From: Hyperoodon ampullatus | Taxonomy: Eukaryota; Chordata; Mammalia; Artiodactyla; Ziphiidae | Length of the DNA stretch: 64,000 bases | NCBI GenBank assembly: GCA_949752795.1 | Contig: OX457061.1 | Span: forward strand, 31,500,425-31,564,424 | Direction of reading: 5' to 3' | Shown: positions 1 through 10,237 of the stretch, in pieces | Position numbering within the stretch: position 1 is the first letter of the stretch | How the letters are laid out: the number at the start of each line of letters is the position of its first letter | The notes under the pieces: generated by a model | What the model saw: the letters and a program-made list of their open reading frames with translations, nothing else | The model's database searches: none | What the model was told of the DNA's origin: nothing | Program-made: the position numbers and the translations under genes

Positions 1-315
1 GCCCAAGAAAAGGAAACAAAAACCTGCTGGGATAGCCAAGGGGAAAGAGAAGAGTGAGTGATCTCTTTAGAAAGAACTGCAGCCCTGGAAATCTGACTAA
101 TGGCTGGAGAGGGTACGTGATGAACTCACAGCGGCCACTTGGATTTAATTATAGCAACATTTGCAGACAATAAGTGGGTCTTGAGTGAAGCCGGCCTGAT
201 GATATGGCAGTGGCAAAAGGTAATCCAGATTTCTGGCCAAAAGGATGGATGAGAAATGACAAATGACTTAGGAATGTTTCCTCTAGGAGATATGTGTGTG
301 TGTATGTGTATGTAT
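1..315 (+). other. Left edge: possible 3' end of a coding exon, then unassigned DNA
   Basis: No repeat is recognised here. From base 2 a plus-strand frame reads PKKRKQKPAGIAKGKEK and is followed at base 54 by GTGAGT, a strong match to a 5' splice donor. The peptide is strongly basic and its start resembles a monopartite nuclear localisation signal. The frame is open to the window edge, so its upstream extent is unknown. Seventeen codons are far too few to prove coding, and the stretch may be chance purine-rich sequence. The rest, to 315, shows only a short TG/TA-rich patch near 294-325. Confidence 0.15.
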
Positions 316-330
316 AAATATACATACTTT

Positions 331-674
331 AAAAGAAAAATTATTTATTTTGGCTGCGTTGGGTCTTCGTTGCTGCACGCGGGCTTTCTCTAGTTGCTGC
401 GAGCAGGGGCTACTCTTCATTGCAGTGTGTGGAGTTCTCATTGTGGTGGCTTCTCTTGCTGCGGAGCATGGGCTCTAGGTGCATGGGCTTCAGTAGTTGT
501 GTCACGGGGGCTCAGTAGTTGTGGCTTGTGGGCTCTAGAGTGCAGGCTCAGTAATTGTGGCGCACGGGCTTAGTTGCTCTGAGGCATGTGGAGTCTTCCC
601 GGACCAGGGCTCGAACCCACGTTCCCTGCATTGTCAGGCAGATTCTTAACCACTGTACCACCAGGGAAGTCCCT
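331..674 (-). mobile_element. CHR-type SINE, long form
   Basis: A tRNA-derived SINE of about 340 bp, read here as its reverse complement: AT-rich tail on the left, then the long body, ending in the inverted 5' end 'accaccagggaagtccc'. The inverted B-box region 'ctcgaaccca' is present near 610. It is flanked by a 15-bp target-site duplication with one mismatch (316-330 and 675-689, 'aaatatacatacttt'). The long body, with repeated 'cagtagttgtgg' modules, separates it from the roughly 210-bp short forms elsewhere in the window. Confidence 0.9.
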
Positions 675-764
675 AAATATATATACTTTTTGCTATTACC
701 ATGGTCAACTATTTGTAAAGTTTCCTGTGATAAAGATAGTAATGTTCTGAACTGTGGCAAGAGA

Positions 765-895
765 AGTGGACTTGGAGTTAGGAAACCTGGGTTTATTTCT
801 AGAGTTTCCACTTATTCACTGAGCCTCATTCTCATCATTTGCAAAATGAGGAGCTTTGTTCTTTGCAGTCTTGAAAATTAGTAGTTTTGAGAGTA
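765..895 (+). mobile_element. MIR SINE fragment
   Basis: A degraded copy of the mammalian-wide interspersed repeat core, with the order 'aacctgggttt', 'ctcattctcatcatttgcaa' and 'aatgagga', as in the central MIR domain. Its ends are blurred. Confidence 0.55.
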
Positions 896-1139
896 GAGGT
901 TTATACTAAGGTACATTCTATTTCTTTTTCTTCTTTTTTCACATTCTGTACTTTTTTAATTTGGTGGCTTACATGTAATAAAAAAAAGAAAGTTTCCTGA
1001 GTTCTAGGTACTCTCAATAAAAAGGACTCATTAGAGTAGTAGAAAATTCAAGAATTCTCAATAATAAGCTGTCAGTAGGATTCTAGCAGAAAAAATATGG
1101 TCTGAACAGCAAAGTCAAATATTTTTCCAACTAGCTGCT

Positions 1140-1290
1140 CTTTATTGTGTGTCTAATATGTGTCTGCACTGTGCTTTGTGCTTTACATACGGAGCAATGC
1201 TGTGGTGTGAGTTTTATTAAAACCATTTTAAAGGTTAGGACACTGAAGGTCAGATAGGCTAAGTAACTTGCTCAAAAAAAAAAAAAGACA
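1140..1290 (-). mobile_element. MIR fragment (reversed)
   Basis: Reverse-orientation MIR text: 'tttattgtgtgtctaatatg', then a degenerate 'gtgctttacata', then 'aaggttaggacactgaaggt' and 'aagtaacttgctca'. A run of A at 1275-1287 interrupts it. The copy is strongly diverged, so the limits are approximate. Confidence 0.5.
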
Positions 1291-1440
1291 ATGTGTCTTA
1301 ATAAATCTCTAGTCCTCTAATCTCAAACTTACTAATGGTCCTAAAAAGATTCTGATTATGTTCCATATCTATGTAGTATTCACAACTGTCAAATGATTAT
1401 TTTCCTTTGGCTGAATTATTGTTTTCCAGCCCTGTGAGTA

Positions 1441-1952
1441 TTCCTGCTGTTTCAGTTGGTTTTCACTGTTTACAAATTCTCCTAAAATATGGTGATTTAA
1501 AACATCAGCCATATATTTAGATTATGATTCTGTGGATCAGCAGCTGGGGCTAGGCTCAGCTGAGTGGTTCTTCTGGTATTGGATGGCCTTCGTCTTGCAT
1601 CAACTTCCAGTTAGCTAGATGGCTGTCTTTTGGGGAGTTGGTGTGGGAGATGGGAGCAACTAGGTCTCATGTCTTTCATTATCCAGCAGGATAACCTGGG
1701 CTTGTTCACTTGAAGGTTGGATGGGATTCCAAGAGAGAGGGGGGAACTTCTCAAGTTCTCTTGAATCTTAGAACTGTTATAACTTTACTTCTGCTGCATT
1801 CTATGTATTCAAACAAGTAGCAAAACCCACCCAGATTCAAGGAATAGGGAAATAGCTTCCACCTTTTGATGAGACTGCAAAGTCACCTTGCAAAGTTGCA
1901 TTCACACAGGGAAGAAAACCATGGTGTCCATTTTTGTGAACAGTCTACCACA
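1441..1952 (-). mobile_element. Old LTR, reversed (MaLR/MLT1-like)
   Basis: About 510 bp that I recognise as a reversed ancient LTR of the ERVL-MaLR style. Diagnostic words in order are 'ggtgatttaaaaca', 'attctgtggatcagcagc', 'tcattatccagcaggataac', 'ttccaagagagag', 'cattctatgtattc', 'ccacccagattcaaggaat' and the end 'gtctaccaca', which is the inverted TG start. The left end is degenerate. No internal retroviral sequence is attached, so this is a solo LTR. The subfamily is not assigned. Confidence 0.6.
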
Positions 1953-2560
1953 GCCATTCCTGTTGGCCCTGAGCTGATGAATGACCATGGAGATTGTCAC
2001 AGTTGCTATGGAATCATAGCACCCTACAATAAGAAAACAGGGCATTGTCTTTAGCAACTGAATGGAGCTTTGATTGCAGATTTTTGTTCTTTTTCACGTC
2101 AGAAGGAATTTGGGTGGGGCGGCTTTTAGAGTTTACAAGTAACAAGGTAAAAGAGAAAATGGAAAGTATGGGGAAAATCAAAATAGCAGAAAAAGATGAA
2201 GCCAGGGGCACAGTTAGTGTAAGAATGCATGCTTGGAAGTCCTGTATAGTTGCTAGAGGTGGGCATGTTTGAATCTGGGTTCCTAGTAGCCAAGGTACAG
2301 AGGTGAACATGATCAGTTTTGTGAACCATGGTGCCCATAAGAGAGAAGGAAGCTAGTGTCTGACGTTGGGTCTCATAGGTCAGATTTGGTATGTGTATAG
2401 TTCAGGGAGAGAGCTTTTTTAAAATTTCTCATGGGAAGACTAAGGGGGTAGAATGTACTAAGAAAAATTTGCAAAGAGGCTAAGAGTAATTGAAGTCAGT
2501 ACCTATGTATTGCGAATATTGGATGATAACTAAGGCTAACAGTCACATTTTACAGGTTGC
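1953..2560. other. Unassigned non-coding stretch
   Basis: No gene, RNA or clear repeat is recognised. Short overlapping frames exist on both strands with no family resemblance. Confidence 0.5.
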
Positions 2561-2564
2561 AGGT

Positions 2565-2755
2565 GCTTTATAGATTATGAAGTACTGTACATCATCATCT
2601 ATTTGTTGTCTCCAACAATAGTGTGAAGTAAGTAGGGGAGATATGGTAATATGACTCTTATTTATCAGACAGGGAAACTCAGAGAGTTAAAGTGAGTTAT
2701 AGTAAATAAGGCATGTCTTCTGACTTTCAAGTCAGTGTGCTCTATGGGAAATATT
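2565..2755 (-). mobile_element. MIR fragment (reversed)
   Basis: Reverse MIR order: 'gtgctttatagattatga', an allele of 'tcctcacaacaatcc' around 2610, 'tttatcagacagggaaact', 'cagagagttaaag', then 'tgacttcaa'-like text and 'gtgctctatgg'. It is heavily diverged. Confidence 0.55.
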
Positions 2756-2884
2756 GGGTGAGATGCCTTGGAAGATACAGAGTAGTGCCTTGGTAGCAGA
2801 AAACTATGAACTCTTTGGGGGAGAAAAGATTTAATAATGGTAACAATAGTAATAAAGGTTATTTTTCTTTTGGCTTCTTTTTTT

Positions 2885-3036
2885 GGCATATTATTTCTTT
2901 TGATCTTTGCACAGTCCCTTTGAGCTATTATCCCCATTTTGCAGATGGTAAACAGAGGCTCAAAGAGCACAAATAACTTGACTGGGATATCCCGGATGGC
3001 AGTAGCAATGTTGGTTTGCAACTCTAGGTCTCTCTC
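2885..3036 (-). mobile_element. MIR fragment (reversed), interrupted by a CHR SINE
   Basis: Reverse MIR: 'gagctattatccccattttg', 'cagatggtaaacagaggctc', 'aaataacttgact' and 'gttggtttgcaactctaggt'. The right side is cut by the CHR SINE whose target duplication starts at 3027, so the MIR predates the SINE. Confidence 0.65.
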
Positions 3037-3040
3037 TTTT

Positions 3041-3255
3041 TTTTTTTTTTTTTTTTTTTTTTTGCGGTACGCGGGCCTCTCACTGCTGTGGCCTCTCCCG
3101 TTGCGGAGCACGGGCTCCGGGCGCGCAGGCTCAGCGGCCATGGCTCACGGGCCCAGCTGCTCCGCAGCATGCGGGATCTTCCCGGACCGGGGCACGAACC
3201 CGTGTCCCCTGCCTCGGCAGGCGGACTCTCAACCACTGCGCCACCAGGGAAGCCC
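3041..3255 (-). mobile_element. CHR-type SINE, short form
   Basis: A reversed short CHR SINE: poly-T tail (3037-3063), 'gcggtacgcgggcctctcac', inverted B box 'gcacgaacccg' and inverted 5' end 'gccaccagggaagccc'. The flanking direct repeat 'ggtctctctcttttt' (from 3027) and 'gatctctctcttttt' (from 3256) differ by one base. The tRNA-like head identifies it as a Pol III-derived retroposon that relied on L1 machinery. The reading frames across it are spurious. Confidence 0.93.
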
Positions 3256-3424
3256 GATCTCTCTCTTTTTTAAAACTCTAGGACTTTCCACTAATTGATG
3301 CTGGCTGAGACTCAGGTAGACTTGATATTAATAGAGGACACTGTAAGATACTGTGTAACCATATACAAATAGAGCCTTAGGAAATCAGAAGCAGGGACTA
3401 GCCAAATTAGGAGGGGAAAGTTAA

Positions 3425-3593
3425 TGGAGGGACACAGAGTTAGCTGGAACCTGAAGGGCTGGCAAAGATGTGAATGGGAAGTGAAGGCCAGAGAGCTAGA
3501 CTAGGCGGGGGGAATGGTACAAAGACAGGTGCAGAGGCAGATGTGAGTGGGGCATGTTCAGGGCAATAGTGAAAAAAATTAGTCTGATTATAT
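3425..3593. mobile_element. Old purine-rich interspersed repeat, left part
   Basis: Purine-rich text ('gaacctgaagggctggcaaa', 'gtgaaggccagagagctaga') resembles a recurring ancient repeat also seen near 45.7 kb and 59.1 kb. It appears to resume at about 4100-4290 beyond two inserted SINEs. Family not assigned; L2-like is my best guess. Confidence 0.35.
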
Positions 3594-3603
3594 TGGACAA
3601 TTA

Positions 3604-3822
3604 GCTTTTTTTAAAAAATATTTATTTATTTGTTTGGCTGCACCAGGTCTTAGTTGCGGCACTCAGGATCTTTGTTGCGGATATGAGATATTTTAGTTGA
3701 GGCAAGCGGGCTCTTTTAGTTGCGGTATGCATGTGGGATCTAGTTCCCCGACCAGGGGTCGAACCTGGGTCCCCTGCATTGGGAGCGCAGAGTTTTAACC
3801 GTTGGACTACCAGGGAAGTCCC
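3604..3822 (-). mobile_element. CHR-type SINE, divergent subfamily
   Basis: A reversed tRNA-derived SINE with a different body from the other copies: 'ggctgcaccaggtcttagtt', 'gatctagttccccgaccagg', 'ggtcgaacctgggtcccctg', 'ttggactaccagggaagtcc'. It is flanked by the 10-bp duplication 'tggacaatta' (3594-3603 and 3823-3832). This is probably an older CHR subfamily. Its 5' end faces the next SINE, 29 bp away. Confidence 0.88.
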
Positions 3823-3863
3823 TGGACAATTACTTTAAAAAATTTAATTCAGGGCTTCCCTGG

Positions 3864-3874
3864 TGGCGCAGTGG
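3864..3874 (+). promoter_or_regulatory. Pol III A box of the SINE at 3852
   Basis: TGGCGCAGTGG matches the tRNA-type internal A box. With the B box 33 bp downstream it forms a type 2 Pol III promoter. Whether it is active cannot be judged from sequence. Confidence 0.7.
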
Positions 3875-3906
3875 TTGAGAGTCCGCCTGCCAATGCCAGG
3901 GACACG

Positions 3907-3917
3907 GGTTCGTGCCC
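3907..3917 (+). promoter_or_regulatory. Pol III B box of the SINE at 3852
   Basis: GGTTCGTGCCC resembles the B-box consensus GGTTCGANNCC, with one change in the core (T for A). Confidence 0.7.
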
Positions 3918-4099
3918 CGGTCCAGGAGGATCCCACATGCCGCGGAGCGGCTGGGCCCGTGTGCCATGGCTGCTGAGCCTGCGTGTCCGGAGCCTGTGCT
4001 CCGCAACGGGAGAGGCCACAACGGTGAGAGGCCCACGTAAAGCAAAAAAAAAAAAAAATCAACACAGTGAGGACTTAGGTGCAGAAGGCGAAAAGATGA

Positions 4100-4290
4100 A
4101 TTAGATACAACTTGGTCCTCAGAAAACTCAACAGACAAACAACCAAAAGGAAAGTAGTGGAATCTGAGGTTGGGGCAGTACTGGTGGACCAAATATTAGG
4201 AGAATTGTCAGGGTGAGGATCCTGGGCTTGATTCTATTGGGGATAAAGAAAGAACCACGGATATAACAATGCAAGGATTCCATGAGCCAG
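4100..4290. mobile_element. Old purine-rich interspersed repeat, right part
   Basis: Continues the repeat at 3425-3593: 'gtcagggtgaggatcctggg', then 'ccatgagccaggtcacagat'. The two SINEs separate the parts. Family uncertain. Confidence 0.3.
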
Positions 4291-4855
4291 GTCACAGATG
4301 TAGAGAGGAGTCCTAATGTCAACTATTAAATAGAAACTCTGGTAGAAAGACCTCTGGCCTGTGTGTCCTGTGGAGGGTTTAAATCAGATCCTCAGCACCA
4401 TCCTGTACCCTGGCCTACAGAGGGTAATCAGAGTTAAAATGCATTTATGTGACTTTCTTTAAAAAAGTAACATTGTTTTCTCTAATAATAAATGTAATAT
4501 GTGTTCATTGTAGGAAATTTTAAAAATATAGAAAAGAATTTTTAAAATATAATATACTACCCATAGAGAAGCATTGTGAACCCTTTGAAGAACTTCCTCT
4601 AGATTTTTTTTCCTAGTTATGTGTCTTACATAGATGTATTCATCCAATTCCTCTTACATGTGGAACAGAGAGATAGCTCAGTCCTTGCCTTCATCTCTGA
4701 AAATTTTTTTTAGGAGTCTTAGAAATGAAATCACTTGGTTGTATTAAAGATCATCATATTATTAAAATTTTTTCTAGGAAAGGTGTAGCAGTTTTTACTC
4801 TCACAATATGAGAATGCTTCTCTTAATGCACCTATGTCAGTCTTGAGCATAATCA
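4291..4855. other. Unassigned AT-rich stretch
   Basis: AT-rich. The part from about 4450 to 4660 ('aatatgtgttcattgtagga', 'acccatagagaag') looks like a decayed interspersed repeat, but I cannot name it. No gene seen. Confidence 0.4.
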
Positions 4856-4859
4856 TTAA

Positions 4860-5250
4860 AAATAAATGTGATTCTAAACCCATAAACCCAGTATAATCAT
4901 TCATCACGCAGATCCCAGTAGAAGGACATTTTACAAAATACCTGACCAGTACTTCTGAAAACGGTCAAAGTCATCAAAAACAAGGAAAGCCCGAGAAACT
5001 GTCATAGCCAAGAGGAGACTAAGGGGACATGATGATTAAATGTAGTGTAGTGTCCTGCATGGGACCCTGGAACAGGAAAAAGCCATTAAAGAAAACTAAG
5101 GAAATGTGACTAAAGTATGAACTTTAGTTAATGTATCAATAGTAACCAATTGTATCAAATTTGCCATATTAGTGGTGTGTGGTATATCTTCACAATTTTC
5201 TCTAAATTCGAAGCTGTTCTAAAATAAGTTTATTAAAAAGTAAAAAATAA
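4860..5250 (+). mobile_element. L1M 3' untranslated fragment
   Basis: Ordered words match the 3' end of an old L1 (L1M group): 'aaaatacctgaccagtactt', 'ggtcaaagtcatcaaaaaca', 'aaggaaagcccgagaaactg', 'gggaccctggaacaggaaaa', 'ctaaattcgaagctgttcta', ending in an A-rich tail near 5240. It is one of only two plus-strand L1 pieces that I see. Confidence 0.65.
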
Positions 5251-5454
5251 ATGAAGCACACACACAACACAAATACAACAAATGAAGTGTTAAAAAGGTA
5301 ACTATTAATACATTTTAAAAAATTTGCTCATTACTGGTCTGTACCAAATAGCTTGACTCATTTGTGGTCTCTAACGTTTTCTTGAAATAACCAGAGATCA
5401 CAGATGAAGTTGCTGAAAAGGATCACATGTTGATTATATTGGATTGAAAGTACA

Positions 5455-5690
5455 GTGCTGAAGAGTGTCTAGACTGGAATCAGAATGCCTCAGCTTAAAC
5501 CCTGATTCTATTATTTACCAGCTGGATGACCTTGGCTAGTTATTTCATGAATCTGTGTCATAGTTTCTTAGTCTGTAAACTGGTGATGAAAATAGACTTC
5601 AGTTGTTGGTCTTAGAATGATGTGTTGACATTTGTATAGCACTTAGAACTATGCCAGGCAATTAGTGTTACAAGTGTTTATTAATAAATA
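5455..5690 (+). mobile_element. MIR SINE, near full length
   Basis: Forward MIR: 'gaatcagaatgcctcagctt', 'tgattctattatttaccagc', the conserved core 'tggatgaccttggctagtta', 'agtctgtaaactggtgatga' and the 3' part 'gtatagcacttagaacta'. Confidence 0.8.
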
Positions 5691-5721
5691 AATAATGGGA
5701 AAAAAGAAATCTGTTAATTTA

Positions 5722-5890
5722 CTTATTGAATAAACATTCACTGGGTACAGCTGCATGCCAGGCATTGAGTTTGGTGCTAAGGACACAATTGTAAAAAGAC
5801 AGACAGAGCCCTCAAAGAGTTGACTCTTTAGTAGGCAGAGAGAGACGATAAACCAACAAGTCATCATAGATTGCAATAAGGGCTAGGAAG
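5722..5890. mobile_element. L2/MIR-like fragment
   Basis: 'aataaacattcactgggtac', 'atgccaggcattgagtttgg', 'acagagccctcaaagagttg' matches a widespread old mammalian LINE/SINE-like element. Assignment is tentative. Confidence 0.4.
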
Positions 5891-6544
5891 GAATTAATAA
5901 AGCAAAATGATGATTTTAAAAAAGGTGTTTTATTGTTTTTAATTTATATTTTCCTCTCTTCTCTGTCCTTTACTTTTCAAATTTGTTTTTATGCCATGAA
6001 TTTGATTTTCTACAGTATCTACCATTATATTTTCTGGTTCTAATGTAGATTTTAGTTCTGTTATTTCATTTTTAGTTTCCTTTTCCTCCCAGCCAGTGTA
6101 TTTTTATGTTTCTGCCTGTATTTCATTCACCTGTTTTTTTCTTTATTGCACCTAACACCTGATATTCTCAACTTTTATTTGCCTAATGGTGTCCTTAATT
6201 TCTTCAATCTAATTGAAAACTAAGATGGATGTTTTCTACATTTATTTAGTCTTCTATATAAATAATTTTCAGAAAGCAGCTGTTTGAATCAGTCAGGGTT
6301 CTTAGTTTGATGTAAAAGAACCTGACTTTGGCTGATTTAAGTAGAAAACAATTTATTAAAGAGATACTGGGTAGTTTATGGAATTGCTGGGATGGAGGGT
6401 GTGCACTGGAGAATTGGACCTGGAGGTGACATGGCCAGAGTCTTGTCAAAATCACACCACAGAACTGATCCGGGGGCATTCCCTGCTGTCTTAGCCAAGC
6501 ACTGGTGCCATAGCTTCCACCTCTGTCATTATTGCCTCCAGAAA
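5891..6544. other. Unassigned AT-rich stretch, probably decayed repeats
   Basis: 5930-6270 is T-rich and may be reversed L1M. 6280-6545 ('aaaacaatttattaaagaga', 'acagaactgatccgggggca') looks like another old interspersed repeat that I cannot name. No gene seen. Confidence 0.35.
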
Positions 6545-7050
6545 CTGGATAATACTTACTGGTTTTAGTTTGGATTTCCCTGATTACTTGTGATTTGAGC
6601 AATTTTTTCCCCCATGTGTGTATTTGTTTATATTCTTTTGTGAAGTATCCACTCAAGTCTTTTATCCACAGTTTAATTTTGTCATTTTCTTCTTATTATT
6701 GCATTGTTATGGTTCTTTACGTATTTCAAATACTAGTCCTTTATCAGATTGCAAATATTTTCTCCCATTTTGTGGCTTATCTTTTCATATTCTTAAAGCT
6801 GCCCGTTGGTGAGCAAAAGTTTGAAGCTTTGATGAGATCCAGTGTGCCAATTTCTTGTAATAGTTTGTGGTTTTTGAGTTCTATGTAAGAAACTATTCCT
6901 AACCCCAGGGTTGCACGTATTTTCTTCTTTTTCTTTTGTTTGCATCACATTTAGGTATATGGACAATTTTGATTAGTCTTTGTTTATGGTGTAAGGTAAG
7001 GGTCAATGTTCTTTTCCCCACTTAGGCATAATTAGTTGTTTCAGCACAAT
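6545..7050 (-). mobile_element. Old L1 fragment, ORF2 C-terminal part
   Basis: Reversed L1 ORF2 3' region: 'tggatttccctgattacttg', 'ttgtgaagtatccactcaag', 'tcagattgcaaatattttct', 'gagcaaaagtttgaagcttt' and 'gtaagggtcaatgttctttt'. The reading frame is destroyed. It is clearly more diverged than the L1 at 33.2 kb. Confidence 0.72.
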
Positions 7051-7399
7051 TTAGATTATTTTAATATTTTAATTTCCATTTTAGTATACTTATTGGTTTA
7101 AAGTTATACTCCTTTTTTTTTAAGTTTGCTCTATCCATTCTTAACTTTTCACAGCCTATATAGTATTAAATAATAAAAAGAAGAAATATTGCAATGTATA
7201 GGTCCATTTACCCTCCATCTTACCATACTTTAAATTATAGTTGTTATATGTATTATACCCACCTACATTATAAAACCCACAAGACAGTGTTATACTTTTT
7301 GCTGTGAATAGTCACATGTATTGTACAGAAATCAAAATAAAAGGTATTTTGTATTTACCTATATATTTATCATTTGTATATGATACTCTTCAGTCATTT
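7051..7399. other. Unassigned AT-rich stretch between L1 pieces
   Basis: Very AT-rich, with no recognisable gene or repeat signature. It may be decayed L1. Confidence 0.4.
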
Positions 7400-8460
7400 C
7401 TGAAAGTCTAAGATTCCCTTTGATATCATTTTTCTCAATCTGATGTACTTTTATTTACTTATTAAAAAATTTTTTTTGTGATGTACTTTTAGTACAAATC
7501 TGGTGGTGACAAATTTCCTGTTTTTTCATGATCTAAAACTGTCTTTATTTCACTTTTATTCTTGAAGGATATTTTGATGAATTTGAAATTCTGTGTTGGC
7601 ATCTATTTTCTTTAACACTTAAAGATGTTCCACTGTTTCCTAGCCTCCATGGTTTCTGGTGAAAAGCCTATGATAATTTCTCTCTTGTTCTCATATATAT
7701 CATGCAATGTTTTTCTCCGATTGCTTTCAAAATTTTCTCTTTATCTCTGCTGGTCAACAGTTTGACTATAATGTATTGAGGCATGGGTTTCTTCAAATTA
7801 ATCTTGTTTGAAATTTTTTAAGCTTCCCAAATCTATGAATTTATATCTTTCAAAAAATTTAAGGTGGTTTCTGGTACTTTTCTCCTTCAAAATTTTTTTC
7901 CTGCCCCATTCTCTCTCTCAGTGAGGCATATTGAAGTTATTTCACAAGTCCCTGAGATTTTGTTAATTCTTTTCAATTTTTTTCATCTCTCTTAATCAAA
8001 TTGTGCGATTTCTATTGAACCATTTTCAAATTCACTTTTGCCTTTCATCTTTGTTTTGCCATTAGGCCCATCAATCGAATTTTAAATTTCAGATGTTCTA
8101 GTTTTTTAGTTCGAAAATTTCCATTTGTTACATTTTTATATTTTTTATTTCTCTGCTGAAGTCTGTATCATTCATTATGAGTGTATTTTCCTTGACCTCA
8201 CTGAATATACTTATAATAGCTATTATAAAATACTTTTCTCATAAACCAAGATAGGAACCATCTTGAGGTTAGCATCTGTTATTTACATTTTCCTTTTAGA
8301 CTGAGTCATATGTTGCATATTTTTACATTATATCCTGGACATTGTGAATGTTATCTTTTAGAGACTCTGGATTTTGTTATATTGCTCTAAAGAGTGTTGA
8401 TGTTTTATCTTAGCAGGCAACAAACTTGGTTTGACTTAAACTGAAAACTGTAATGCCTAT
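7400..8460 (-). mobile_element. Old L1M/HAL1-like fragment
   Basis: Reversed text typical of old L1M or HAL1 elements: 'tttctggtgaaaagcctatg', 'tataatgtattgaggcatgg', 'caagtccctgagattttgtt', 'atttctctgctgaagtctgt', 'tatcctggacattgtgaatg', 'agagactctggattttgtta'. The same kind of sequence recurs at 40.6 kb. All frames are broken. Confidence 0.65.
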
Positions 8461-9217
8461 GGTGAGTGGAATTTCAGACCTGAGATCAGTTCTTTAAGCC
8501 TTAACTGCTAGCTGATTTCCATTTGACCCACTAATACATGGTTCAGGGGTCAGGCAGAGACTTAGGCTGAATTTAAGCACAAAATTTAGTATTCTTCTTT
8601 CCTGGCTTTCTTCTCCCCTCACTCTCTGGTTGTCCAGTTTCCCTGGACTTTTTTTCAGCTTCGTTTCAGGTTCTTTCCAGGCTTTTATTCAGGTTCTTCT
8701 AGCCAGAATAATAGCAGACTTTTTTGATGTTGTTGTTTTTTAAATTTCAGACATGCTACCTTGGCCATGATTCTAGCTGCCTTCAGGAAATACCTGAAAA
8801 AACTGGAATTCACTTCATGTTGGTTTCTTGCTACAATTTTTGACTGCCTTCCAAAATATACCTGCTTTTTTTGAGTTCCTGGAGCCCTCTAGGGTTTATT
8901 TTTTTCCTTCCAGCATTTATAAATGTTATTTATGGGAGGATAAGTCATTAGACACTCACTCCTTCTTGTTAAAAGCGAAACTCTGTACTTTGTTTTCTAT
9001 CCTTGGTCTATGATTTGCTTAGTACTTCCTTCATTAATCCCCACTTTACTTGAGCTAGCTTGACTGGATTTCTCTTTCTTTCAAAACCATAACAGAAGCC
9101 ATTAATTATGGAGTGCAGAACTGCTGTAGACTTGGCAGAGTGGGGCGATGGCAAGGACATAGGTTTGGGAAACAGAGATAGCACTATAATTTCAGCTATA
9201 GGACTTAAGCAAGTATT
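8461..9217. other. Unassigned stretch
   Basis: 8461-8750 may extend the L1M element to its left (T-rich with repeated 'caggttctt'). 8750-9217 shows nothing that I recognise. Confidence 0.4.
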
Positions 9218-9690
9218 TGTATTCGTTATCTATTGTTGTATAACAAATTATCCGAACACTTAGTAACTTAAAACCAGAAACATTTATTATCTCACACAAA
9301 TTCTGAGGGTCAGGAATTTGGGAGCTACTTAGATGGATGGCTCTGGCTCAGAGTCTCCCGTGGGGTTGCAATCAAGTTGTCAGACAAGGCTGCAGTGGTA
9401 CAGATTTGACTGGGGTTGGAAAATCTATTTCTAAGCTCACTCAGTGTTGGCAGGAGGCATTTGGCAGGAGGCTTCTGTTCTTTGCCACATGGGCCTCTAA
9501 AGGGCTGCTGACAACATGACTCCTCCTAGAGCAAGGGGAGAGAGAGGGAGAAAAAGAGGGAGGAAGTAGAAAAGGGAGGGGGGAGGGAGAGAGAGAGAGA
9601 GAGAGAGGGAGAGAGAGGGAGAGAGAGAAGAAAGTGGTTAGCACTTCATCCACATAAATAAGCCTCCTTTCTTAGTCTGTCCTTAGCAAT
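9218..9690 (-). mobile_element. Old LTR, reversed (MaLR/MLT1-like), with GA tract
   Basis: Begins 'gtattcgttatctattgttg', then 'aacttaaaaccagaaacatt', 'tattatctcacacaaattct', 'gggtcaggaatttgggagc', 'tggctctggctcagagtctc' and 'ttgccacatgggcctctaaa'. This is the order of a reversed ancient LTR. Its purine-rich segment has expanded into a GA/GGGA tract at 9529-9633. No internal ERV genes are present. Confidence 0.55.
9529..9633 (+). repeat. Polypurine (GA/GGGA) tract
   Basis: About 105 bases almost entirely A and G, including a run of GA dinucleotides near 9589-9607. It is a candidate for triplex or H-DNA and is prone to length variation. Confidence 0.9.
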
Positions 9691-10227
9691 TGGCTTTGAA
9701 CTGCCTGGAATCTAAACTGCTAGGTGGCTGGTTTGCTTATCTTGGCTTTCACAGCTCTTGGTCATATTGAAGCTGTAGAGATGCCTCAGTGACATTACCA
9801 AAACCTTTAACCTGGGGCAGTCTTATAGTTCTGAGATGAATTTGGAGACACACAAGAATCCCAGGTATCAAACTTTGACTCACTGATGTCCTGAGAGTCC
9901 ACTTTGGACTTTTGAAGACCACAGAGGGCATGGGAGCATGCAAAGTTAAGAGGAGAATAACCAGGCTGATTCTGGTCCTTCTGTCATTTAATAGAATCCC
10001 TTTCCCTCCTTCAACCCCCCTTCCTGAGTAATTCCCACCAGTACTGCAGTAGGAAGGCATGTATCCTGGTTTTTCCCATACTGTAGCCGACACTATTCCG
10101 TCATTCTATTCTTATTCCTGGTCAGGAAGAGTTGGACCTTAATGGTTAACTCCTGTAATATTCCCCTGGCTGTCCCCAGCTATGGGACATTTCTTTTGTG
10201 CCACCTCTGGAGTTTCCCCTTCTCAAT
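9691..10227. other. Unassigned stretch
   Basis: No repeat family, RNA or gene recognised. Opposite-strand frames of up to 114 codons show no family features. Confidence 0.5.
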
Positions 10228-10237
10228 CTCTTTGTGC

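Larger units (their letters stand above)
3852..4058 (+). mobile_element. CHR-type SINE, short form, plus strand
   Basis: A full short CHR SINE in forward orientation: 5' 'gggcttccctggtggcgcag', tRNA-like head with A and B boxes, body, and a 15-A tail (4044-4058). No clear target duplication is seen. The copy is head to head with the SINE at 3604-3822. Confidence 0.93.

Noticed and set aside
3852..3925. tRNA gene in the plus-strand SINE
   Set aside because: A and B boxes are present, but the sequence continues into a SINE body and A-tail and lacks a complete cloverleaf. It is a tRNA-derived retroposon head.
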